A stretch of 64,000 nt of DNA, taken from an uncultured Fusobacterium sp. GTDB lineage: Bacteria; Fusobacteriota; Fusobacteriia; Fusobacteriales; Fusobacteriaceae. The stretch is taken from the NCBI RefSeq assembly GCF_905200055.1, contig NZ_CAJKIS010000006.1, forward strand, positions 1 through 64,000, given 5' to 3'. A program made the position numbers and the translations under genes. This document shows, piece after piece, positions 45,153 through 55,249 of this stretch. Positions within the stretch are counted from its first letter, which is position 1. Each line of letters starts with the position of its first letter. The notes below the pieces were generated by a model. The model had not been told where the DNA came from. It saw only the letters and a program-made list of their open reading frames with translations, and searched no databases.

Positions 45153-46259
45153 CTAATCTCTATACAATTTTACACTTTGAACAATTCCTAACATCATAAA
45201 GCTTATAAGAAGAGAGGTTCCTCCATAACTCATAAGCAACAATGGTTTACCTGTTACAGGCATTATTCCCATTATCATTCCAACATTAATTATTAAATGA
45301 AATAGAAATATAGACGCTATTCCATAACATATTAATTTCCCATACTTATCCTCTGTGGTATCAGCTATATAAACTATCTGCACTATAAGTAAAAAATATA
45401 GTCCTAAGAGAACAAGTCCTCCTACAAAACCTCTCTCCTCTAAAAATACAGAACCTATAAAGTCTGTATGGGCTTCTGGAAGAAATCTTAACTTACTTTG
45501 AGTACTCTGTAGAAATCCTTTTCCATACATTCCACCAGAACCTATAGCTATCATTGATTGGGTAACATTCCAACCACTTCCTAATAAATCAGCCTCTGGA
45601 TTTAAAAATGTAAGCACTCTCTGTCTTTGATATGGTTTTAAAAGGAAAAAATATGCTGCTGGTACAGAAATAATTCCTCCCATTCCCATAATTATTATAG
45701 TTTTCCAATCTATTCCATGCATAAAAATAATTACACAAAATGTCATTGTTAAAATAAGAGTTGTTCCTAAATCTGGTTGTTTCAGTATAAGAAGCATTAT
45801 AGGAAGAATATGCAATCCAGCTACAATAACACTTTTTAATCCAACAAACCTATCTCTATATTTTACTACTAAAAATTCTGAAAGAGTAAGTATTGCTAAA
45901 ACCTTTCCTATTTCTGAAGGTTGTATACTAATAGGTCCTAAATCTATCCATCTTTGTGCCCCTAATCTTTTTACACCTAAAACATATACTGAAGCCAAAA
46001 TTCCTATATTTATAATATAGAGAACTTTATAGTACTTTGCATATTTTCTATAATCTACAAAAGAGAAAAATAGATAAACAAAAATTCCTATAACTCCCCA
46101 AAATAACTCTTTTTTATAAAAAGATGAGTTTTTATGTATTGTTGCACTATATATAGTTAAAATACTAATAACCACTATTATTAATGCATTAAGTAAAAGA
46201 AAGATATTCATTTTCTTCATCTTTTTTAAACCTAATCTGAACTCTCTTCTTCTTCCCAT
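45153..46259 (-). CDS. rodA: Rod-shape SEDS protein RodA (peptidoglycan glycosyltransferase)
   Basis: RodA polymerises peptidoglycan glycan strands along the cell side with a class B PBP. The 368-residue SEDS protein has ten membrane segments. Family landmarks are the IQPSEIGKVLAIL segment near 115-127, the catalytic-region LKQPDLGTTLIL near 160-171, the LPEAHTDFIGSVFLEERG block near 258-275 and GGTSLLISF near the end. It belongs to the RodA rather than FtsW group by length and the KQPDLGT sequence. It starts 14 bp after dut. pbp2 and mreB are outside the window. Confidence 0.92.
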   Translation of the reverse strand: MGRRREFRLGLKKMKKMNIFLLLNALIIVVISILTIYSATIHKNSSFYKKELFWGVIGIFVYLFFSFVDYRKYAKYYKVLYIINIGILASVYVLGVKRLGAQRWIDLGPISIQPSEIGKVLAILTLSEFLVVKYRDRFVGLKSVIVAGLHILPIMLLILKQPDLGTTLILTMTFCVIIFMHGIDWKTIIIMGMGGIISVPAAYFFLLKPYQRQRVLTFLNPEADLLGSGWNVTQSMIAIGSGGMYGKGFLQSTQSKLRFLPEAHTDFIGSVFLEERGFVGGLVLLGLYFLLIVQIVYIADTTEDKYGKLICYGIASIFLFHLIINVGMIMGIMPVTGKPLLLMSYGGTSLLISFMMLGIVQSVKLYRD

Positions 46260-46272
46260 TTTCTTTTACTCC

Positions 46273-46716
46273 CTATTTACCTGTATGTCCAAATCCTCCT
46301 GCTCCTCTTTCTGTTTCATCAAGAGTTTCTACAACTTCCCACTCAATTTGTTCAACTTTATTTAAAACTAATTGCCCTATTCTTTCTCCAGGATTAATTG
46401 TATAAGCATCTTTACTCATATTAGCCACTATTATCTTTAACTCTCCTCTATAGTCACTATCAATTGTTCCAGGAGTATTTAAAAGTGTAATTCCATATTT
46501 TAATGCAAGCCCACTTCTTGGTCTAACTTGAACTTCATATCCCTCTGGTATAGCTATTTTTAATCCTGTTGGAACTAAAGTTCTCTCTAAAGATCCTAAT
46601 ACTATTGGTTCAGTGATATTAGCTCTAATATCCATTCCTGCAGCTCCAGGTGTTTCATATTTTGGTAATTCAATTTTATCATTTTCTCTAACTATCTTTA
46701 CTATTACTTTTTCCAT
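46273..46716 (-). CDS. dut: Deoxyuridine 5'-triphosphate nucleotidohydrolase (dUTPase)
   Basis: Dut hydrolyses dUTP to dUMP and keeps uracil out of DNA. The 147-residue trimeric enzyme shows motif 1 GAAGMDIRA (near 24-32), motif 2 RPRSGLA (near 70), motif 3 [11 protein letters not shown] (near 87-97), motif 4 GERIGQLVL (near 113) and motif 5 [10 protein letters not shown] (near 136-145). All five are intact. It is 10 bp after the M16 peptidase gene, within the long run. Confidence 0.96.
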   Translation of the reverse strand: MEKVIVKIVRENDKIELPKYETPGAAGMDIRANITEPIVLGSLERTLVPTGLKIAIPEGYEVQVRPRSGLALKYGITLLNTPGTIDSDYRGELKIIVANMSKDAYTINPGERIGQLVLNKVEQIEWEVVETLDETERGAGGFGHTGK

Positions 46717-46726
46717 TACTTTCTCC

Positions 46727-47950
46727 TTATATATCTCCTAATACTGTGTATGAATAATATTCTTCTTGGAATAGATATTCAGCTGTTTTCTTTATATCCT
46801 CTAAAGTTATTTTCTCAATTTTTTCAATTATCTCATCTATATCAATTACTTTATCATATAGCAGATAAGAGTTTGCCATTCTGCTCATTTTTCCTTTACT
46901 ACTTTCTAAGCTAAAAGTTAACATACTTAAAAATTGATTTTTAGATTTTTGAAGCTCTGATTCAGTAATTCCATTTTTTCTAATATCATTAAACTCATTT
47001 TTAATAATTTCTAACACTTCTTTATAACTTTCCTTTGTAGTTCCAGCATAGATAGTAAATAGTCCACCTTCTAAAAATGCTGTTCCATAACTATATACAG
47101 AATAAGCTAATCCTCTTTCCTCTCTTATCTTTTGAAAAAGTCTAGAACTCATATTTCCACCTAATACACTAGAGATAATTGCTCCAGGATATTTCATATC
47201 ATCTTTTACCCCATTACCTCTTGTATTAAAACATAGGTGTACTTGATTTGTTTCTTTCTTTATTAGATTTTCTCCACCATTAATTATAAATGATGTATCA
47301 ATGTCTCTTCTAAAGTTGCTATCTCTAAATTTTCCAAGCCCTTTATTTAAAAGAGTGTAAATATCATCAACATCAACTTTTCCTGCTACTGATATCACTA
47401 GATTTGAAGCTACATATTGTTCATTAAAATATTTTAAAAATCTCTCTCTAGTTATCCCTTTTAAGCTTTCAATAGTTCCTAAAACACTATTTGATTGAAC
47501 ACCAGTAACTGCATATTTTACATTTTCATCATGTATTATCTCCTCTGGTATATCATCATACATTCTAATCTCTTCAATTATTACATTTCTTTCTTTTTCT
47601 AGGTTTTCCTCACTGAAAGTTGAATTCATAAACATATCTGACAATACATCTATTCCAGTTCCTATTTTATTTGAAAGCATTTGAATATAGTAAACTGTAA
47701 GATCTCTACTTGTGTAAGCATTGATCATTCCACCTTCATTGTCAATTATCTCTGATATCTCTTTAGCTGTTCTTGTCTCTGTTCCTTTAAACATCATATG
47801 TTCAATATAGTGAGAAACTCCACTTTCTTCTGGATACTCATTTCTTGATCCTGTATTTACAAATATTCCTAAGCTTACTGTATTAATACTCTCTATATTA
47901 TCAATTAAAACAGGTATTCCATTATCTAGTTTTTTTACTACTATGCTCAT
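46727..47950 (-). CDS. M16-family zinc peptidase
   Basis: A 407-residue protein of the pitrilysin/processing-peptidase family. The inverted zinc motif is HYIEH (47-51: H47, E50, H51), with the distal ligand Glu in [12 protein letters not shown] near 125. The second, inactive half ends near residue 400. It resembles YmxG/MlpA-type proteins, which are often next to dut or polA and act as processing peptidases. It starts 12 bp after lptG. The substrate is unknown. Confidence 0.92.
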   Translation of the reverse strand: MSIVVKKLDNGIPVLIDNIESINTVSLGIFVNTGSRNEYPEESGVSHYIEHMMFKGTETRTAKEISEIIDNEGGMINAYTSRDLTVYYIQMLSNKIGTGIDVLSDMFMNSTFSEENLEKERNVIIEEIRMYDDIPEEIIHDENVKYAVTGVQSNSVLGTIESLKGITRERFLKYFNEQYVASNLVISVAGKVDVDDIYTLLNKGLGKFRDSNFRRDIDTSFIINGGENLIKKETNQVHLCFNTRGNGVKDDMKYPGAIISSVLGGNMSSRLFQKIREERGLAYSVYSYGTAFLEGGLFTIYAGTTKESYKEVLEIIKNEFNDIRKNGITESELQKSKNQFLSMLTFSLESSKGKMSRMANSYLLYDKVIDIDEIIEKIEKITLEDIKKTAEYLFQEEYYSYTVLGDI

Positions 47951-47962
47951 TTTTTTCCTTTC

Positions 47963-49045
47963 TTAATACTCTGATCTATATACAAAATAGATTCCTACAA
48001 CTAAAAATATGATATTAGGAATCCAACCACCTATAAATGGATTTAAAAAACCATTTATACTTAAAGCCTCAAATGAAGCTTGAACTATATAATAACCATA
48101 ACCTAAGGCTACTGATAATGCTAAATTTATAGCTGATGCTCCCCTCACATATCTACTTCCCAAAGACAATCCTAAGAAAGAGATTATAAAACTTGCAAAC
48201 GGAAAAGAATATCTATTTCCTAATTCAACTAAAAACTCTCTTGTATCTCCACCTACACTTTTTATCTCTCTAATAGATTTTTTTAATTCTTTTATAGTAA
48301 GAGTTCTTGGCTCTACATTTTGAGTTATAAATTTATCTGGTTCATCATTATATCTTGCTTCAGTAAATATCTCTTTTTCAATAGGTTTAGCTATTTTTTC
48401 ACCATCATAGATATTGGCATCTTTTAACATCCAAATCTCTTTACTAAAGTTATATCTTCCCTCTTTTGCTGTGATTATTCTCTCTACCTTATCAAATTTA
48501 CTATTCAAATCTATAATCTCTATGTTTTCAGCAAAACCAGTTTTTCTATTGATTTTTCCCACCAAATAGATATAATTTCCATTTTCTCCTCTTAAAAAAG
48601 CATTATTTTTTTCAATTGGAGCCTCTCTTACAATAACATCTCTACTTTTTATCTCTCTATTTTTTCTAAGAGCATAAGGATATAGTGAATCATTAATATA
48701 AAATACTACACCTGAAATTATTAAAGAGATTAAAACTGGAAAAAGAATTATTCTTTTAAAACTAATTCCAGAGGTTTTCAAAGAGATTATCTCTAAATTT
48801 GATGCCATTGAACTTATTGTCATAAGTGATCCAAGAAGAACAGCTAATGGAGCTACATCAATTAAAATTTTAGGTATCATTGTAAGAATATAGATTATTG
48901 ATTCATCTGCTGAAAATCTTCCATCACTTACATATCTTATTACTTTAAATAATTGGCTTACTAAAAATATTCCAACAAAAGCTATTAAACTTAATAAGAA
49001 TGATTTTATAAAATTTTTACTTATATATCTATCAATTATCTTCAT
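47963..49045 (-). CDS. lptG: LPS-export permease LptG (YjgQ)
   Basis: LptG is one of two transmembrane subunits of the LptB2FG exporter that drives LPS out of the inner membrane. The 360-residue protein has the family order: one helix group near the N-terminus (about 13-35, 55-75, 95-115), a periplasmic beta-jellyroll domain at about 130-270, then three more helices to the end. It starts one base after the lptF stop and together with lptF is about 30% into the long run, downstream of lptB by 8 kb. LptF and LptG are hard to tell apart; the order lptF-lptG guides naming. Confidence 0.85.
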   Translation of the reverse strand: MKIIDRYISKNFIKSFLLSLIAFVGIFLVSQLFKVIRYVSDGRFSADESIIYILTMIPKILIDVAPLAVLLGSLMTISSMASNLEIISLKTSGISFKRIILFPVLISLIISGVVFYINDSLYPYALRKNREIKSRDVIVREAPIEKNNAFLRGENGNYIYLVGKINRKTGFAENIEIIDLNSKFDKVERIITAKEGRYNFSKEIWMLKDANIYDGEKIAKPIEKEIFTEARYNDEPDKFITQNVEPRTLTIKELKKSIREIKSVGGDTREFLVELGNRYSFPFASFIISFLGLSLGSRYVRGASAINLALSVALGYGYYIVQASFEALSINGFLNPFIGGWIPNIIFLVVGIYFVYRSEY

Positions 49046-50122
49046 CTATATCCCCCTGGCTTTCTTTCTATAAAATATGAAAGTCAAAAAGAATAATACC
49101 AAATTAGGTGTCCAAACTCCTATAAATGGTGGGATTTTTCCCCTATTTGCCATTACCATTCCAATATTTAGAAGGGTAATATATGTAAATACTACTACCA
49201 TACTCAAGGCAAAATTAGCTCCTTTTCCACTTCTATGATGTCCTATAGACATAAATACACCTAATAGAGATAACATTATAGTTGATAAAGGTAATGCAAT
49301 TTTTCTATTTATTTCAACTTCATATCTTATCTTTTCATCTGGAGTTTGATTTTTAATCTCTTTCAAAAGCATTCCTATACTCATAGCCTCTATATCTTTT
49401 ACCTTAATATCAATTCCATCAAAATATGCTGTAAGAGGTACTTTCTTATCATCAAACTCTCCACGAAGTTTCTCTTTTCCATCTTTGTCAAAATCAAAAA
49501 ACTTAGATTTTGTTATAACCATAGCTGAATCTTTCCAAAATGCCTTCTCTCCTACTAGCACTGTTGGAAAATTCTCATTTTCATCCTTTTGAAATATAAG
49601 AACACCTTTAGCCTGTCTATCTTTTCCCTCTATTCTATCAACATAAAGATTATATTCATCTACTTCATCAATAAATGTTTTCTCTTTTAATTGAAACACT
49701 GGATTTTCATATGCTATCTTTGTTGTTATATATTGTAGCTTTTTAAATGATCTTGGAATTATGCTCTCTTGAAGAAAAAATATAAAAAGAGTTGTAGCAC
49801 AAGCTAAAATAAATATTGGTTTTACAATCTCTTTAATTCCCATTCCTATTGAACTCATAGCTGTTGCTTCACTTGTTCTTGTAAATTTTGAAAATGTTAA
49901 CATCACACCTAAAAACATTCCCATTGGAATAGTTTGTGATAATATTGGGGGTAAATAAAAAGATAGTATTCTTATTATATCAATAATTGATATCCCCTTT
50001 ACTATTATATTTTCCATCATAGCTACAATAATGTCTATTAAGAATATAAAAGTAAATAGAGAGATACCAAATAATATTGGCATTTTTACCTCTTCTAGTA
50101 TATACTTTTCTATTATTTTCAT
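49046..50122 (-). CDS. lptF: LPS-export permease LptF (YjgP)
   Basis: Partner of LptG. The 358-residue protein has the same plan: helices near 15-35, 60-80 and 100-120, a periplasmic beta-jellyroll of about 140 residues (120-265) and three C-terminal helices. Its opening IIEKYILEEVKMPILFG and the block LPPILSQTIPMGMFLG (near 57-72) are typical of the YjgP/YjgQ family. Its stop directly abuts lptG. LptB and the bridge protein lie further upstream in the same run. Confidence 0.85.
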   Translation of the reverse strand: MKIIEKYILEEVKMPILFGISLFTFIFLIDIIVAMMENIIVKGISIIDIIRILSFYLPPILSQTIPMGMFLGVMLTFSKFTRTSEATAMSSIGMGIKEIVKPIFILACATTLFIFFLQESIIPRSFKKLQYITTKIAYENPVFQLKEKTFIDEVDEYNLYVDRIEGKDRQAKGVLIFQKDENENFPTVLVGEKAFWKDSAMVITKSKFFDFDKDGKEKLRGEFDDKKVPLTAYFDGIDIKVKDIEAMSIGMLLKEIKNQTPDEKIRYEVEINRKIALPLSTIMLSLLGVFMSIGHHRSGKGANFALSMVVVFTYITLLNIGMVMANRGKIPPFIGVWTPNLVLFFLTFIFYRKKARGI

Positions 50123-50132
50123 TTACTCACTC

Positions 50133-50666
50133 CTAAAAAAGTTTATCAATATATTTATCTACTAACTCTCCATTTTTTAATTCTTTTAATTTAGCTTGAA
50201 AAACATCTGGTATATATTCTTCTAATTCTGGAGCTTTTTCTAAAAATAGTTTATTTGTATAACTTCCTGCTGAGTATTTTTTTAATCCTTTAAAAATATC
50301 AGCTGAATAGTTAAAAATCAAAAGAATTATTAAAGCTAAAAATAATCCTTTTATAGTTCCTAAAACTCCTCCTAAAAGTCTAGTTATTAAACCTTTTCCT
50401 TGGTTATTTAATGAATTTCTAATCAAACTAACTATTATTCCTAATATTATATATACAGCCCAGAAAGTAACTACATATACTATAAAATAACGATCTTTAT
50501 CTTTAGAAAGATTTAAAAAATCTATAACTGCTGGAGTATATTTTTTAGCTATAATAAAGTTTATTACCACTCCAAATATTGCTATAAACTCTACAAACAA
50601 CCCATTCTTTAATCCATACAATAAAGAAAAAAGAATAACTACTCCTATTGCCATATCTAAATACAT
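50133..50666 (-). CDS. CvpA-family membrane protein
   Basis: A 177-residue protein of the CvpA (colicin V production) family, inner membrane, with four helices in the first 125 residues, starting with MYLDMAIGVVILFSLLYG and the block KGLFLALIILLIFNYS near 107-122. The C-terminal 50 residues are soluble. CvpA proteins are linked to envelope integrity and colicin or purine effects, but the molecular role is not settled. It starts 13 bp after the methyltransferase gene. Confidence 0.85.
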   Translation of the reverse strand: MYLDMAIGVVILFSLLYGLKNGLFVEFIAIFGVVINFIIAKKYTPAVIDFLNLSKDKDRYFIVYVVTFWAVYIILGIIVSLIRNSLNNQGKGLITRLLGGVLGTIKGLFLALIILLIFNYSADIFKGLKKYSAGSYTNKLFLEKAPELEEYIPDVFQAKLKELKNGELVDKYIDKLF

Positions 50667-50679
50667 CTCATCACCCTTT

Positions 50680-51861
50680 TTAATTTTCTACAACTTTTAC
50701 CCATAAAGCCTTTAAATATAGAGTTTCAGGAACATGAAGAATCCATGGATGATCTTCAGGTTGATAATTTATTCCTATAACTTGAAGTAATTTACCATTT
50801 TTAGAGGCTGCCATTCTTGTTACTTCTATTAAATCTTGAAGTGAAATATGATAAGCACATGTTATAATTCCTAAAATTCCATTATCAGATAAAAGCTTAA
50901 AACTATCATCACATAGATCAAAGAAGAAATCTCTTCCCTTATGAATATCAGCTTTTCTTTTAATCAATGAAGGTGGATCTAATGTAATTACATCAAATTT
51001 CTCTCCTCTTCCTACAAGAGTTTTAAGAAGTAGAAAAGCATCTCCTTCCATAGTTACAAAATCCCCTGTATACTCATTTAAAGCATAGTTTTCTCTACAT
51101 AATTCTAAGGCATGAGGCTCTTTATCAATAGCTGTTACCTTTTTACATCCCTCTTTTAAAGCTGCCATTGAGAAACCACCACTACTTGAGAAAACATCTA
51201 AAAATCTTGTATCTTTAGTTAAGTATTTTCTGATAAACTTTCTTGAGTCTCTTTGATCTAGGAAGAACCCTGTTTTTTGTCCATCTATAATATCTATATT
51301 ATATTTTAACCCATTATCTTCCATTATTACTCTTTCAGGAATTTCACCAAAAATTACTCCTGTTTTTTGCTCTACACCTTCAAGAGTTCTGTTTTCAACG
51401 TCACTTCTCTCATAGATTCCCTTTGGCTTCATAACCTTTTTAATACTATTTATAATCTCTTGTCTAAAAGCTTCTACTCCAGAATTTCTAAATTGTACAG
51501 ATACATATTTTTCAAATTTATCTATTATCAGTCCAGGGATTCCATCTCCCTCAGAAAAAAATGCTCTTACACAGTTAGTTTCATTAAAAAGATGCTCTCT
51601 CTTTTTATATGCTCTTCTAATTTTTTCAAGTATAAAATTTTTATCTATCTTTTCATCTTTAGTTGTTAAAACTCTTACAAACGCTGATGTTGAATCTGTT
51701 ACATATCCTCTTCCAACAAAAGCTCCATCAGATGAGCAAACATCCACTACATCTCCATTTTTTATATCCCCAACTATAGTTTTTACCTCATCTTTAAATA
51801 CATTTGGATAAAAGTTAATTATCTTTTTCTCTTTCCCACTTATTAAAATTACCTTAGCCAT
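50680..51861 (-). CDS. Class I SAM-dependent rRNA methyltransferase (RlmI-like)
   Basis: A 393-residue protein with an N-terminal PUA domain (about 1-80; GDVVDVCSSDGAFVGRGYV), a middle region with the RlmI-type QKTGFFLDQRDSR near 210-223, and a Rossmann methyltransferase: motif I FLDVFSSSGGFS near 235-246 and motif IV LDPPSL near 294-299. This is the RlmI (m5C1962 of 23S rRNA) plan. It follows alr by 10 bp. Assignment to rRNA is by family; the exact position is not proven. Confidence 0.88.
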   Translation of the reverse strand: MAKVILISGKEKKIINFYPNVFKDEVKTIVGDIKNGDVVDVCSSDGAFVGRGYVTDSTSAFVRVLTTKDEKIDKNFILEKIRRAYKKREHLFNETNCVRAFFSEGDGIPGLIIDKFEKYVSVQFRNSGVEAFRQEIINSIKKVMKPKGIYERSDVENRTLEGVEQKTGVIFGEIPERVIMEDNGLKYNIDIIDGQKTGFFLDQRDSRKFIRKYLTKDTRFLDVFSSSGGFSMAALKEGCKKVTAIDKEPHALELCRENYALNEYTGDFVTMEGDAFLLLKTLVGRGEKFDVITLDPPSLIKRKADIHKGRDFFFDLCDDSFKLLSDNGILGIITCAYHISLQDLIEVTRMAASKNGKLLQVIGINYQPEDHPWILHVPETLYLKALWVKVVEN

Positions 51862-51871
51862 TTCATCTCCT

Positions 51872-52969
51872 TTATCTTTTTATAAAATCTACACTTCCAC
51901 TCTTTTTATACACTCTATAAACTCTTCTTCCTATACCTGTTAAAATATCCCAAGTAGATTTATGAATTGAGTTTATCTCTTCAATTATATCATCTCTAAT
52001 AACAATAGCCTCTGCTCCAATCTCTACTTTTTCTAAAATAGAATTAGGAATTTTTACCATACACATATCCATACATATCTCACCGACTACAGGACATTTT
52101 TCATTTTCTATTATAACATATGTTTTATTAGAAAACTCCTTTTTCATACCATCTGCATAACCTATCGATAATGTAGCAAAACTTTCTCCTTTTTTTAGTT
52201 GAGCTGTTCTTCCATAAGAGATATAAGAATCCTCTTCTACAGTTCTAAGTGATAGAACTCTAGCTTTTGCTGTAAATACTCTTTTAAATCCTTCTATTCT
52301 CTCATTTCCAAGCATTCCATACATACATATTCCTGCTCTTACTAAATTTCCTGCATATCTATTATTAAAACGAAGTATCCCACCACTATTTAATATATGA
52401 ATATATTTTACTACATTTTCATATTTTTTGAAAATAGCAAACTTTTTAAGTTGCCCCTCAGTGTAATCAATAGATTCCTGACTCATACCATCAGCATCAG
52501 AAAGATGTGAATAAATACCAGTAATATTCATATTTTTTCCTATACACTCTTCTATTACCTTATCTCCCTCTTCTACAGTAAAGCCTAATCTTCCCATTCC
52601 AGTATCAATTTTTATATGAAATTTTATATTTAACCTATTTTCTTCTATAAATCTTAGTTGTTTTCTACTACTTACTGTTATTTGAAAATTCTCTTTATCT
52701 GCTGCTAAAATTTCATCTTCAAATAGTGAACCTAAAATTAAAATCTCATCTTCTATACCACTTTTTTTTAATTCAAGTGCCTCATCTAATGAAGCTACAC
52801 CAAAAATTTTTACTCCTACTTCTGAAAGTTCCTTCGCTATCTTAACTGCTCCAAAACCATAACTATCAGCTTTTACCACTCCTAAAATCTTTTTACCCTC
52901 AACTAGTTTTTGTATTTTATCTATGTTGTATTTTAAATTGTCTATATCTATCTCTAGCCAAGTTCTCAT
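51872..52969 (-). CDS. alr: Alanine racemase
   Basis: Alr makes D-alanine for peptidoglycan. The 365-residue PLP enzyme has the Schiff-base lysine in VVKADSYGFG (K33) and the second catalytic Tyr in SYISYGRT (near 250). The segment HIKIDTGMGRLGF (near 120-132) is a family signature. Length and fold-type III barrel match. A hairpin of 40 bp lies in the gap between secF and its start. It fits a cell-wall neighbourhood with rodA. Confidence 0.95.
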   Translation of the reverse strand: MRTWLEIDIDNLKYNIDKIQKLVEGKKILGVVKADSYGFGAVKIAKELSEVGVKIFGVASLDEALELKKSGIEDEILILGSLFEDEILAADKENFQITVSSRKQLRFIEENRLNIKFHIKIDTGMGRLGFTVEEGDKVIEECIGKNMNITGIYSHLSDADGMSQESIDYTEGQLKKFAIFKKYENVVKYIHILNSGGILRFNNRYAGNLVRAGICMYGMLGNERIEGFKRVFTAKARVLSLRTVEEDSYISYGRTAQLKKGESFATLSIGYADGMKKEFSNKTYVIIENEKCPVVGEICMDMCMVKIPNSILEKVEIGAEAIVIRDDIIEEINSIHKSTWDILTGIGRRVYRVYKKSGSVDFIKR

Positions 52970-53005
52970 TTTTATTCCCTTCTTTGTCTATGTGTATAAA
53001 TTTTT

Positions 53006-53045
53006 AGAGGGCGACTTTAAATTTTATCATTCTCAGTTGCCCTCT
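53006..53045 (-). other. Hairpin in the secF-alr gap
   Basis: AGAGGGCGACT (53006-53016) pairs with AGTTGCCCTCT (53035-53045), with one G-U pair. It lies in the largest gap of the long run (100 bp). No clean U-run follows on either strand, so it may be an attenuator, processing or stability element instead of a terminator. Confidence 0.6.
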
Positions 53046-53069
53046 TATATTATATATTATCTTTTATAT

Positions 53070-54008
53070 TTAGACTAATATTTTCTCTTCATTTTCCTTT
53101 TTTGTTTCTTCTTTAAAACTATTAAACCCTTTATTTGGTCCTTTTTTATTTTTATCAAGAATATAAACTAAAGGAGTTGCTATAAATACTGAACTGTATG
53201 TTCCAGCTAAAATTCCTATTAATAGAGTCATAATAAATGTTTTTAAGCTATCTCCACCAAAAACAAGAATTGCTATAATAGCAAATAAAGTTGTTACTGA
53301 TGTATTTAAAGATCTTATCATAACTTGGTTAACACTCTTATCTAGACATTGTTCAAAAGTTCCTCTATTTTTACGTTTCATATTTTCTCTTATTCTATCA
53401 AAAACTACTATTGTATCGTTGATTGAATATCCAAGAATTGTAAGTATTGCAGCTATAAACGGAGTGTCTATTTCATAACCTAAAAGTGCTATAACTCCAA
53501 TTGCTATTATTAAGTCATGGAATAGAGCTGCTACTGCTGCAACAGCAAATGTAAATTCAAATCTAAATGTTATATATAGAATTATTAAAACTGCTCCTAT
53601 ACTTAAAGCTAAAATTGCAGATGTTTTTAATTCTTCTCCTACACTTGCCCCTACTTTTTCCTCTTTATTGATCTCAAAGTTTCCTATTTTTTTCAAATTA
53701 TTAAGTACTTCTGTTTTTTGGCTTTCTTTTAATTCAGGAGTTCTTATAATAACTGTATTGTCTTCTGAAATTTGAACTTTTCTACTATTAGGATTAACTT
53801 GATGTATTGTTTTAGCTATCTCATCTAAGTTACTATTAATTTGATTTAAAGTTATACTTTTCTCAAATTTTAATTGAAATAGGTTTCCTCCAGAGAAGTC
53901 AATTCCATAATTTAATCCTTTAGCAAAGAAAACTACTAGAGAGATTATTAGGAAAACTGCTGAAATACCTAAAAATTTCTTACTGTTTTTTATAATTTCT
54001 ATTTGCAT
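53070..54008 (-). CDS. secF: Protein translocase subunit SecF
   Basis: SecF works with SecD to use the proton gradient for pulling proteins through SecYEG. The 312-residue membrane protein has six helices, the first at about 15-30, a periplasmic P1-like domain (30-130) with GIDFSGGNLFQLKFE near 33-47 and the conserved helical block SINDTIVVFDRIREN near 193-207. Its ATG overlaps the stop of secD by one base. yajC is not in the window. Confidence 0.96.
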   Translation of the reverse strand: MQIEIIKNSKKFLGISAVFLIISLVVFFAKGLNYGIDFSGGNLFQLKFEKSITLNQINSNLDEIAKTIHQVNPNSRKVQISEDNTVIIRTPELKESQKTEVLNNLKKIGNFEINKEEKVGASVGEELKTSAILALSIGAVLIILYITFRFEFTFAVAAVAALFHDLIIAIGVIALLGYEIDTPFIAAILTILGYSINDTIVVFDRIRENMKRKNRGTFEQCLDKSVNQVMIRSLNTSVTTLFAIIAILVFGGDSLKTFIMTLLIGILAGTYSSVFIATPLVYILDKNKKGPNKGFNSFKEETKKENEEKILV

Positions 54009-55243
54009 TATATTTTCCTCCTAACTCCAAATAGTTCTGGTTTATTTAGTTTAAATATAGTTACAAATGTAACTAATAATATTTTAGTGATTGTAATAGC
54101 TGTAAACATTGATGCCAATGTACCTATTGTCAATGTTACTGCAAACCCTTTTACTGGTCCAGTTCCAAAAGTAAATAAGATAGTTGTTATTATTAATGTT
54201 GTTAAGTTAGAGTCAAATATTGCTACAAATCCTTTACTAAATCCTGCATCTATTGCATTACGAATTGTATTACCTAATTTTAATTCCTCTTTTATTCTCT
54301 CAAATATGATAACGTTAGCATCTACTGCCATACCTGCTGATAAAATAAGCCCTGCTATACCTGGAAGTGTCAATGTTGCATCTATGAAATTTAAACATCC
54401 AAAAGTTATAAGTCCAAATATAATAAGTGCTATATCTGCTACTATTCCTGGAAGTCTGTAGAATATAAGCATAAATATACCAATTAAAGCCATAGCAAAC
54501 ATAGCTGCTTGTTTACTTTGAGCTATTGATTCGTCACCAAGTGATGCTCCTACTGTTCTAGTTTCTACAACCTCAGCTTTTACTGGTAAAGCTCCTGCAT
54601 TTAAAAGAGTTGCTGTTGCTTTAGCCTCTTCTAAAGTATAGTTTCCTGTAATAACTCCATTTCCACTAGGAATTTCAGAGTTGATCATAGGAGCAGTTTG
54701 AACTTTTCCATCTAGTGTAATTGCTAATTTTCTTCCAATATTATTTCTTGTAATTTCAGCAAATTTTATTGCTCCCTCTTGGTTCATTTCAAATTGAATT
54801 TGAGGTCTTCCTAAGTTATCATGTGTTACATCTGCTTTTTTCAATGCTCCACCTGTTAATAGTGTTTCCCCTAAAGTTCCATCTGGATTTTCAATTTTAA
54901 ATTCAAGAAGTGCTGTTTTTCCTATCATGTTAATAGCATCTTCAGTATTACTTATTCCTGGAAGTTCAATAATAACTCTATTATTTCCAGCTTTTTGAAC
55001 TAATGATTCAGCTACCCCAAGCCCGTTTATTCTTCTGTCTAATACCTCTATCAACCTATTCATAGCAGAGTCATCAATAGTTACTCCTTCTTCTGGAACA
55101 GCTTCAAGAACTACATATACTCCACCTTTTAGATCTAGTCCTAGTTTAGTTGGTTTAAAAAAGCTAAGCCATATAGCTCCTATCACTACAACTATAACAA
55201 GGGATAATCTCATCAGTAATTTTGATCCCATTTCTCCTCCCAA
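54008..55243 (-). CDS. secD: Protein translocase subunit SecD
   Basis: SecD is the larger partner of SecF. The 411-residue protein has an N-terminal helix (about 8-27), GLDLKGGVYVVLEA near 34-47, the P1 head domain, then the five-helix membrane domain with AGMAVDANVIIFERIKEEL near 302-320, which holds the conserved proton-relay Asp. It is shorter than E. coli SecD (615) because the P1 domain is reduced, as in Thermotoga and other bacteria. It starts 7 bp after ruvX. Confidence 0.96.
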   Translation of the reverse strand: MGGEMGSKLLMRLSLVIVVVIGAIWLSFFKPTKLGLDLKGGVYVVLEAVPEEGVTIDDSAMNRLIEVLDRRINGLGVAESLVQKAGNNRVIIELPGISNTEDAINMIGKTALLEFKIENPDGTLGETLLTGGALKKADVTHDNLGRPQIQFEMNQEGAIKFAEITRNNIGRKLAITLDGKVQTAPMINSEIPSGNGVITGNYTLEEAKATATLLNAGALPVKAEVVETRTVGASLGDESIAQSKQAAMFAMALIGIFMLIFYRLPGIVADIALIIFGLITFGCLNFIDATLTLPGIAGLILSAGMAVDANVIIFERIKEELKLGNTIRNAIDAGFSKGFVAIFDSNLTTLIITTILFTFGTGPVKGFAVTLTIGTLASMFTAITITKILLVTFVTIFKLNKPELFGVRRKI

Positions 55244-55249
55244 ATTTCT

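Noticed and set aside
53006..53045. Intrinsic terminator between secF and alr
   Set aside because: The stem is good but no U-run follows on either strand.
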